Shown: piece by piece, positions 8,707-15,116 of the stretch
Numbering within the stretch: the stretch's first letter is position 1
Layout: the number at the start of each line of letters is the position of its first letter
From: SXOA01 sp051004015
GTDB lineage: Bacteria; Planctomycetota; Planctomycetia; Pirellulales; Pirellulaceae
Length of the DNA: 64,000 nucleotides
Direction: 5' to 3'
NCBI GenBank assembly: GCA_051004015.1
Contig: JBPCKT010000040.1
Span: 43,307-107,306 of the forward strand
Program-made: the position numbers and the translations under genes
The notes under the pieces: model-generated
Seen by the model: the letters and a program-made list of their open reading frames with translations, nothing else
Told to the model about the DNA's origin: nothing
Database searches by the model: none

Positions 8707-9497
8707 ACCGCCACCGGCGCTTTAATGTGCGGGTGCGGGTCGTAATTCTCCAGCGTGAAGTCTTCGAATTGGAAATCGAACAGCGATTTGATGTCCGGGT
8801 TGATCTTCATCGCTGGCAGCGGGCGGGGCTGGCGGCTGAGCTGGAGGCGGGTCTGATCGAGATGGTTGTTATAGAGATGGGCGTCGCCGAAGGTGTGGAT
8901 GAACTCGCCCGGTTGCAAGCCCGTGACTTGTGCGACCATCAGCGTCAGCAGCGCATACGACGCGATGTTGAACGGCACCCCGAGGAACACGTCGGCGCTC
9001 CGCTGATACATCTGGCAGGAGAGCCGCCCCTGGGCGACGTAGAACTGAAAGAGCAAGTGGCACGGCGGCAGGGCCATCTGATCCACGTCCGCCACGTTCC
9101 AGGCGCTCACGATCAACCGGCGGGAGTCGGGCGTTTTGCGGATCCGCTCCACGACACCCGCAATCTGATCAATTTGCCGCCCATCCGGCGCGAGCCAGCT
9201 TCGCCACTGTTTGCCGTAGACGGGGCCAAGCTCGCCGTGCTCGTCCGCCCACTCGTCCCAGATGGTCACGCCGTGTTCTTTGAGATACTGCGTGTTCGTT
9301 TCCCCCCGCAGAAACCAGAGCAGCTCGTGGATGATCGACCGCATGTGCAGCTTTTTCGTCGTCACCAGCGGAAAGCCGGCGGCGAGGTCAAATCGCATCT
9401 GGTAGCCAAAGACGCTCCTCGTGCCGGTGCCGGTGCGGTCGCTCTTTTCGACCCCGTGATCGAGGATGTGCTGGAGAAGGTCGAGATATTGACGCAT
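8703..9497 (-). CDS. thyA: thymidylate synthase
   Basis: ThyA converts dUMP to dTMP using methylene-tetrahydrofolate. The length of 264 residues equals that of the E. coli enzyme, and the catalytic Cys in LPPCHLLFQFYV falls near residue 146. Other hallmarks are DRTGTGTRSVFGYQMRF at the N-terminus, YQRSADVFLGVPFNIASYALLT and HTFGDAHLYNNHLDQ. It sits between a radical SAM gene (39 bases upstream) and folA (4-base overlap). Confidence 0.97.
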   Translation of the reverse strand: MRQYLDLLQHILDHGVEKSDRTGTGTRSVFGYQMRFDLAAGFPLVTTKKLHMRSIIHELLWFLRGETNTQYLKEHGVTIWDEWADEHGELGPVYGKQWRSWLAPDGRQIDQIAGVVERIRKTPDSRRLIVSAWNVADVDQMALPPCHLLFQFYVAQGRLSCQMYQRSADVFLGVPFNIASYALLTLMVAQVTGLQPGEFIHTFGDAHLYNNHLDQTRLQLSRQPRPLPAMKINPDIKSLFDFQFEDFTLENYDPHPHIKAPVAV

Positions 9498-9536
9498 GAG
9501 TTTCTTGTAGCGGAGCCTCGTGGCGAGGACAAGGAC

Positions 9537-10634
9537 CTACGAAAACAGCCGTAACTGTCCCCCCGGCAACTTCGGCTGTGTGAACTGCGAGCAGTCGAGC
9601 GGAGTCCAGGGACCATCCAGTCCAAACTTCTTGGCGAAGAGCTCGAAGCTGGCCTCGATTCCATCCGCGTAGGCACCGCCCCCCCGCATCCGCTCTCCCC
9701 AATTCGCAACGTAGAGCTTGCCGCCTCGGACAGAGCGGACCAGCCCTTCCACTTTCTCGGCTTGCAGTGGGCGATGCGTCCGGAGCCAGTCCAGGAACAT
9801 TGGCGATACCGCGTACGGCAGCCGAAGCATGACGTAGCCAGCTCCCTTCGCTCCGGCTTCCTTCACTGCTTGCATGATTTGCGGCAATTCATGGTCCGTC
9901 AGGCCGGGAATGAGGGGGGCGATCATCGCGCGAATGGGCACGCCGGCAGCGGAGAGCTCCCGGATGGCTCGCAGCTTGGCTTGCGGGGTGGCGGTGCGGG
10001 GTTCCATCGTACGGGCCAGTTCCGCATCCAGCGTGGTGATGCTCAGAGCTACCGCGACCAGGTTGCGCTGGGCCAGCGGCCCGAGAATATCGAGATCGCG
10101 CATCAGGAGCGAGTTTTTGGTAATCAGCGTCACCGGCTGGCGGGCTTCGAGCATCACTTCCAGGATGCCGCGCGTCAGCTTGAATTTTCGCTCCGCCGGC
10201 TGGTAGCAATCGGTCACGCCGGAGATGGTGATGGACTCCGGCTCCCACTTGGAATGGTTCAGCTCCCGCCGCAGCAGCTCCACGGCGTCGTACTTCACCA
10301 GGATCTTGCTTTCAAAATCGAGCCCCGCGTTCATCCCCAGCGTTTCATGCGTCGGCCGGGCATAGCAGTACACGCACCCATGCTCGCAGCCGCGGTAGGG
10401 GTTAATGCTGTAGCGGAACGGCACGTCCGGGCTGTCGTTTTCGCGGATTAGGTTCTTGGAATTGTCCGGCAGGAAGACCGTGGCGACCTTCCGCTCCTCT
10501 GCCAGCAATTCATCATCCGCAGCGAGCTGCTCATAGTCCCTCGCCGAGTGCATCGCTTCAAAACGATTGGGGGGACTCGTGGTCGCACCGCGACCCGTAA
10601 AGATCGCCTTCGGCTGTGGGAATTCCGACTTCAC
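9537..10634 (-). CDS. PA0069-family radical SAM protein
   Basis: The 365-residue protein carries the radical SAM cluster-binding motif as CEHGCVYCYARP (CxxxCxxC, about residues 85-95) in the context INPYRGCEHGCVYC. That context is typical of the SplB-like PA0069 family. Later conserved parts are ESITISGVTDCYQPAERKFKLTRGILEV and PVTLITKNSLLMRDLDIL. These proteins are thought to act on nucleic acid or a related substrate, but the reaction is not established. The gene heads the run that continues with thyA and folA. Confidence 0.9.
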   Translation of the reverse strand: MKSEFPQPKAIFTGRGATTSPPNRFEAMHSARDYEQLAADDELLAEERKVATVFLPDNSKNLIRENDSPDVPFRYSINPYRGCEHGCVYCYARPTHETLGMNAGLDFESKILVKYDAVELLRRELNHSKWEPESITISGVTDCYQPAERKFKLTRGILEVMLEARQPVTLITKNSLLMRDLDILGPLAQRNLVAVALSITTLDAELARTMEPRTATPQAKLRAIRELSAAGVPIRAMIAPLIPGLTDHELPQIMQAVKEAGAKGAGYVMLRLPYAVSPMFLDWLRTHRPLQAEKVEGLVRSVRGGKLYVANWGERMRGGGAYADGIEASFELFAKKFGLDGPWTPLDCSQFTQPKLPGGQLRLFS

Positions 10635-10694
10635 GCCTGTATTCTAGCCGATTGGAACAGGTGTACACAAGCGGGTTTCCGTGTGCGTCTCGGG

Positions 10695-11654
10695 CTAGTT
10701 TCGCGGCTTCGCGAGCGGTGCATCGACTTTGGCAAAGGCATCGAACTGAGCATTGATCACTTCCGCCGTCGGTAGCCCCCCATGCACCCACAGGCCATAC
10801 CGCAAAGCCAGCGGCTTGTCTTTGTCGATGACGCGCGGCTCGGCAAAGGTTGTCGTCGCACCCATCCAGCCATCGTCCCGTACGTGGTAGGCATTGGGGT
10901 GGTTGGGATTGGAAGGATGGTCCATCAGCGTGATGCCTTCGATGGCTCCCTTGGGCATGGGGCCGGAGTAGTCGACCCACTTCGCCGGCTTCCAGAAAAC
11001 TTCCTTTTCGTTGACGCCGCCGGCTGAATTGCGAATGGTGCCGCCACCGTCATGCACGCCGATGGTTTTGGCCATGCGGACCGCCACCGGGCCAAAGGGG
11101 GTCTTTCCCAGCGTCACCGGTTTTTCGGACGTGAAGACCAGATCAATGACGAGCAGCCATTGCCCGTCCCCCTGCGGGCGGAAACGGAGGGTGCGGATTT
11201 CCTTGAGGAGCGACTTGCCGGTGTCGTCGTTCCAGGCGTTTTCAGCCTCGATGAGTGCCTCCTCATCGGTGTCTTCGTAGCGGACTTTCTTCTGCACGAT
11301 CCGCCCCTTGCCGGTGTCGCCCCAAAAGGAAATGCCGTCCACGTCGTGGTGGGCAATCCAAACGGAGTTGTGATGGCTGTGCCCGACCGGATCGCGGGGG
11401 TGCCCCATGCGGGTCAGCGATTTGCCGCTCGGCCCGATGACCGGATAAAGAAATGGCCGCCGGTCCAGCGGGCTGAAGTGATAGCGGGCGATTTCCCGGC
11501 CATCGCGCTCGATGGAAGCCTGCTCGTGCGGCAGGGGCAGGACCTGCATGAGCGGGACGGGCTTGGCGGACGGCATATCGACTTGACCGTAAATCGGTTG
11601 TGCCGCTGTGGCCAACAATAAGAAGAACAGAAAAGGCTGTAGACGGGTCATCAT
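10695..11654 (-). CDS. exported PmoA-like protein (DUF6807)
   Basis: Two adjacent ATG codons at 11654 and 11651 follow a GGAG, and a signal peptide comes next (LQPFLFFLLLATAAQPIYGQ), so the longer frame to 11714 is not used. The mature protein has the DUF6807/PmoA-like pattern: ARYHFSPLDRRPFLYPVIGPSGKSLTRMGHP, GHSHHNSVWIAHHDVDGISFW, then VAVRMAKTIGVHDGGG, ITLMDHPSNPNHPNAYHVRDDGW and LALRYGLWVHGG. The His-rich HSHHNSVWIAHHDVDG segment may bind metal. These proteins are common in planctomycetes; their activity is not known to me. Confidence 0.8.
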   Translation of the reverse strand: MMTRLQPFLFFLLLATAAQPIYGQVDMPSAKPVPLMQVLPLPHEQASIERDGREIARYHFSPLDRRPFLYPVIGPSGKSLTRMGHPRDPVGHSHHNSVWIAHHDVDGISFWGDTGKGRIVQKKVRYEDTDEEALIEAENAWNDDTGKSLLKEIRTLRFRPQGDGQWLLVIDLVFTSEKPVTLGKTPFGPVAVRMAKTIGVHDGGGTIRNSAGGVNEKEVFWKPAKWVDYSGPMPKGAIEGITLMDHPSNPNHPNAYHVRDDGWMGATTTFAEPRVIDKDKPLALRYGLWVHGGLPTAEVINAQFDAFAKVDAPLAKPRN

Positions 11655-11784
11655 GCGGGGCTCCACGAGGGGTTGCACAATCAACACGCTACTTCTTCGC
11701 GCCCGATGTTGCAAACCGGAGAAGCTCGTCCGCCGGGTAAGTAATCCTGCCGTCGACTTTCGCCCAGTCGCTGAGATTCCAAAA

Positions 11785-12051
11785 TCAGCGCGACTTTCGT
11801 TCCTTGATTTCTTGCGGACTCAGGTAATGGGCAGGAGAGATGTCTTGATGCGGTGCTGCCGGAGCGTTCGGGGAAGCAGCAGCGGGGGGATCACTAGCGG
11901 GGAAGGAAGCTTCAGCCGCCACGTCGATCTTGTCTTTCGTGGTGGGAGAAAGCGTGGGCTTGCCAGTGGCGGTTTTGCCAACGGGCCGAGCTTTCGGCGG
12001 TTTTTCTGTCGCGGCGGCGGGGGATTGAGGTTTGGCGGATGAGCGGGCCAT
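11785..12051 (-). CDS. small hydrophilic protein with SFPASDPPA motif
   Basis: The start at 12051 is supported by GGAG nine bases upstream; the frame is open to 12189. The 88-residue product is rich in Pro, Ala and Lys and probably largely unstructured. Its central EASFPASDPPAA resembles a short motif that recurs in small planctomycete and proteobacterial proteins of unknown role. The C-terminus is YLSPQEIKERKSR. No membrane segment or signal is visible. Assignment as a real gene rests on the motif and the ribosome-binding site. Confidence 0.55.
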   Translation of the reverse strand: MARSSAKPQSPAAATEKPPKARPVGKTATGKPTLSPTTKDKIDVAAEASFPASDPPAAASPNAPAAPHQDISPAHYLSPQEIKERKSR

Positions 12052-12331
12052 TTCGGCTTTCTCCGGAGGCGGAAGGTGTTCCGGGGCAGTATTGAAGCAA
12101 ACATCGGGCCGAATGTCGCGGCGAATCAAATCAGCGACATATGCAATCAAAGTGAGCACACACGAGGTGCCTTTGACGAAGTCTGGCATGGCGGTGTGCC
12201 ATCAAGGAAATGTCACAAGTCGCGTATTTACAATGACTTGTGCTGTCCAGTGCAAATTGGGTGAAGGGGAGGCATTGTCGTTGCAACAACTATAATTCAA
12301 CCTATACTCCCGCTCCGAAAGGATTGTCGCA

Positions 12332-12430
12332 ATGTCCCCCACCCTCCTCATGCTTGCTGCCGGTTACGGAATGCTGATGCTCTCATACGCCTTCATCGCC
12401 CGGCCGTACAAGATGCTTCATCCGTTCTAA
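12332..12430 (+). CDS. 32-residue single-span membrane peptide
   Basis: An ATG eleven bases after AAAGGA opens a 33-codon frame ending in TAA at 12428-12430. The product starts MSPTLLMLAAGYGMLMLSY, which is one hydrophobic helix, and ends with a basic tail containing ARPYKMLHPF. Size, ribosome-binding site, hydrophobic helix and positive tail fit a genuine small membrane protein. The two hairpins that follow at 12437-12484 would be suitable transcript ends. The function is unknown. Confidence 0.6.
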   Translation: MSPTLLMLAAGYGMLMLSYAFIARPYKMLHPF

Positions 12431-12436
12431 ATTGTG

Positions 12437-12484
12437 GTCCGCTCACTCCGTGAGCGGACATGCCGGCACACTGAGTGTGCCGGC
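12437..12484. repeat. tandem pair of hairpins (composite repeat)
   Basis: Two perfect palindromes lie side by side: GTCCGCTCAC/GTGAGCGGAC with a 3-base loop (12437-12459) and GCCGGCACAC/GTGTGCCGGC with a 3-base loop (12462-12484). They fill the gap between the convergent ends of the 32-residue gene and the glycosyltransferase gene, so they could terminate both. The first palindrome recurs with one change at 62722-62744. The whole pair recurs in reverse, diverged, at 25578-25623. Confidence 0.85.
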
Positions 12485-12489
12485 TACTA

Positions 12490-14100
12490 TTAGGACACAT
12501 TCAGGCCGCTGCGGCGTTTGGCCTGGCCCGCGGCGGGAGAAGCCTCCTGAGGCGGATCGACGCGAAGCGTGCCGCCAATTCCGCTGCCGCTTGCGGTTTC
12601 GCCCACAACCACCGGTGGAGTTTTTTCTCGGGCCAGATGTTCTTCCACGGCCGCTCGAATGTGGGGCAACTCGGGATTGGTTCCGTCAATCGCCTGCCAG
12701 ACCTTCAGCACCACTTCCGCCGTCGCCGCATTTCCGGTTGCCAGGAGCGTGACGCACAGCCATCGCAGGCAGAATCGTTCGCGGCAGCCGCCACGGTAGG
12801 CGGTTTCCAAGAAGGTCTTCGCGGCAATCCAGTTGGCAACGGTTGCGGCGCAGGCACCTTGGACGGCTGTCCGCCAGTTTTCTTTGCCGGGGAGATCCGC
12901 GGAGAGTTTGCTGACCGCCAAGAGCGCCTCGTCCCGCCGGCCATGCTTGACGTGCAACTCCACGACCTGGCGACCGATGCGAAGTGACTCGGGATAGGCG
13001 GCCCAGGCCTCGCTCAACAACGTGAGCGCCGCATCGTCGTTGCCGTCAAGCTGCAGCAAGGCGCTGCGGCAAACCGCGGCCACTTCGCGAATATCCCGCA
13101 GGTGCCAGATTTCGGGCTCCACCTGGCCGTGGCGATAGGCGACTTCATACGACCGTGCCGCCAATTCACGCTGCCCGAGCGATTGCAGATAGCCGCCGAG
13201 AGCGCAGAGCAATTGAGCGTCGAGCGAGAATGTCTCCAGCGCTTCCATGCAGAGCGCGATTTGGGCCGTGCGATTTTGCGAGGGCGCAGCGGATTGGGTT
13301 TGATTGTTCGCGGCCTTGGCCGGAATGCTTTCCAGGCAAGTCAGTAGTCCATAGTACGCTTCCAGCATCTCCGCCGAAGCCGGTTCCGCCAATTCCTTGG
13401 CCCGCTGATAGTGCCCCAGTGCCGACTCATGCCGGCCCAGGGTCTGGCAGGCTTCCCCCAGGCAGTTGAGCAGGACCGCGGTTTGGCCGCGCTCGACAAT
13501 CTGCAAATCGGCCAGACGGATATTCTGCTCGGCCTTGGCGGCCTTTGCTTCCTGCTCGTGGTCGCGCTCGCCGCGGCGGAGAGTGAGCGGCAAGTGCTCC
13601 AGCTTCATCCCGAAGGCGAATAGCGAGCGGGTCAGGGACTCGCGGACGCGGCCGTGGAAAATCAGCCCTGGCCGGTTCGGATGCAACCGCACGCAGGCAA
13701 TTTGCTCGCCGGCGACCAGCGGTTCCCGGCCGGGGAGGGCGACGCGCAACAAGTAAGCCGTCGCCAAATCGACCTGCTCATCCACAAACTCCCGCAGCAG
13801 CCGCCCTTCGTCGTGCTCCAGCCGTTCGCCGGCATCCAGCCACAGCACCCAGTCGCCGGAAACGTGCGTCAGGCAGGCATTGCGAGCAGCGGCGAAACTC
13901 TCGTCCCAAGGCCGGCGATAGAGCTTCGCCCCCAACCGCTCGGCAATCATCGGGGTCTCGTCAGTGGAGCCGGTGTCGAGCACCACGATTTCGTCCGCCA
14001 GGTTGCGAATGCAGACGAGCGTTTCCGCCAGTGCCTCGGCGGCATTGCGGGCAATGATGGCGATAGATAGACGGCGCTTTTGGCCGGATTGATCGGACAT
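12490..14100 (-). CDS. glycosyltransferase family 2 with TPR region
   Basis: A strong AGGAGG precedes the ATG at 14100, so the longer frame to 14394 is rejected. The 536-residue protein begins with a GT-A fold: LSIAIIARNAAEALAETLVCI, then EIVVLDTGSTDETPMIAERLGA and GDWVLWLDAGERL, which holds the acidic metal-binding residues. The remaining two thirds is helical and TPR-like (for example LGRHESALGHYQRAKELAEPASAEMLEAYYGL). Such proteins are usually cytoplasmic glycosyltransferases with protein-binding repeats. Donor and acceptor are not predictable. Confidence 0.85.
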   Translation of the reverse strand: MSDQSGQKRRLSIAIIARNAAEALAETLVCIRNLADEIVVLDTGSTDETPMIAERLGAKLYRRPWDESFAAARNACLTHVSGDWVLWLDAGERLEHDEGRLLREFVDEQVDLATAYLLRVALPGREPLVAGEQIACVRLHPNRPGLIFHGRVRESLTRSLFAFGMKLEHLPLTLRRGERDHEQEAKAAKAEQNIRLADLQIVERGQTAVLLNCLGEACQTLGRHESALGHYQRAKELAEPASAEMLEAYYGLLTCLESIPAKAANNQTQSAAPSQNRTAQIALCMEALETFSLDAQLLCALGGYLQSLGQRELAARSYEVAYRHGQVEPEIWHLRDIREVAAVCRSALLQLDGNDDAALTLLSEAWAAYPESLRIGRQVVELHVKHGRRDEALLAVSKLSADLPGKENWRTAVQGACAATVANWIAAKTFLETAYRGGCRERFCLRWLCVTLLATGNAATAEVVLKVWQAIDGTNPELPHIRAAVEEHLAREKTPPVVVGETASGSGIGGTLRVDPPQEASPAAGQAKRRSGLNVS

Positions 14101-14417
14101 AATTCGCCCTCCTGGCGAAATCGAATGCAAACTGCGCGAAGTATCCGTGGCGCGGAAGTTTAGCTTTGGTGGGGAAATGGGGAAAGATGAAATTGGGGAT
14201 GTCCGACTGCTAGCGGTTGGCGAGGAAGAAAGAGTAGATGGCAAAATCATGGATGGCAAAATGATAAGAAAAGAAAGACGAGCGGCGCAGCGAGGGTCGG
14301 CAGCTGCTTTCGGCAATCTTCTGGATTTATGATTTTGCCATTCGCCTTCGCTTTCGATTTCTCCCCGCCCGTGATAGCATGAAGTAAGTCGCACTCGCCC
14401 CGTTTCGAGATCCTTCC
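14101..14417. other. intergenic region with 13-bp inverted repeat
   Basis: This 317-base gap separates two divergent genes. It contains ATGGCAAAATCAT at 14238-14250 and its exact reverse complement at 14329-14341. A partial further copy of the arm (ATGGCAAAAT) lies at 14253-14262. The repeat resembles dispersed elements rather than a promoter. Promoters for both flanking genes should lie here but no clear -35/-10 pair was identified. Confidence 0.6.
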
Positions 14418-15068
14418 ATGGACCCCCTTCACCTCTGCATCGCTTTGGGTCCGGTGGCGATTTACTTCCTCCTGCTCGGCAGCATCAACCTGTCGCGGCG
14501 GCCGTTTGTCACGTCGGGGACACGGGACGCGGCGGCCCTAGGCATCGCCATCGGCGGGTTTGTGGTCGCGGGGCCGATGGAGCTGTTTTTGCCGGAATCG
14601 GCGGCGGTGCGGATGGGGTTTTGGGTCTGGCCGACCTGCATCGCGTTCTACATTCTCTGCCTCTCGCTCGCCGTGCTGCTGATGCGGCCGCGGATCGTGA
14701 TTTACAACGTCACCTTTGAGCAGCTCCGCCCGTCGCTGGCAGACATCGTGCTGCGGCTCGACAGTGAATCCCGTTGGGCCGGCGACAGCCTGGTGATGCC
14801 TAACCTGGGGGTGCAGCTCACGGTGGAATCGCAGGGGATGATGAAGAACGTGCAGCTCGCCGCCGCCGGCACCGAGCAAAGCTTCCAAGGCTGGCGGCTG
14901 CTCGAAACCGAGCTCACCGCCGCCCTCCGCACGGCCAAAGGGACCCGCAACCCCTACGGCATGAGCCTCATCATGTTCGGCCTGCTCATGGCCGCCTCCG
15001 TCATCTACTGGCTCAGCCGCGACCCGCAGGGAGTGGCCCAGGCGCTGAATGAGATGCTGAGGAAGTAG
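14418..15068 (+). CDS. membrane protein of unknown function, 3' end duplicated downstream
   Basis: The 216-residue protein has N-terminal hydrophobic segments (LCIALGPVAIYFLLLGSINL, AAALGIAIGGFVVAGPMELFL, GFWVWPTCIAFYILCLSLAVLLM), a soluble middle part and a C-terminal helix (SLIMFGLLMAASVIYWL). No family is recognised. Its last 126 bases (14943-15068), which encode the C-terminal helix, are repeated at 17929-18055 on the far side of the DUF4062 gene. The copy here is the one that continues the reading frame, so the gene looks intact. Confidence 0.75.
   Translation: MDPLHLCIALGPVAIYFLLLGSINLSRRPFVTSGTRDAAALGIAIGGFVVAGPMELFLPESAAVRMGFWVWPTCIAFYILCLSLAVLLMRPRIVIYNVTFEQLRPSLADIVLRLDSESRWAGDSLVMPNLGVQLTVESQGMMKNVQLAAAGTEQSFQGWRLLETELTAALRTAKGTRNPYGMSLIMFGLLMAASVIYWLSRDPQGVAQALNEMLRK
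14943..15068 (+). repeat. direct repeat, copy A (126 bp, in frame)
   Basis: This is the 3' end of the membrane protein gene, from ACCCGCAACCCCTACGG to its TAG stop. It matches 17929-18055 base for base except for one extra C in the second copy. The two copies enclose 2860 bases that carry only the DUF4062 gene. Confidence 0.95.
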
Positions 15069-15116
15069 TGCCCGCGGAAACGGTAATGCAAAAGCCAGTC
15101 CCCAGTAGGTACTAAC

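Noticed and set aside
12490..14394. A longer glycosyltransferase starting at 14394
   Set aside because: The extension crosses an inverted repeat and lacks a ribosome-binding site, whereas AGGAGG lies just before the ATG at 14100.
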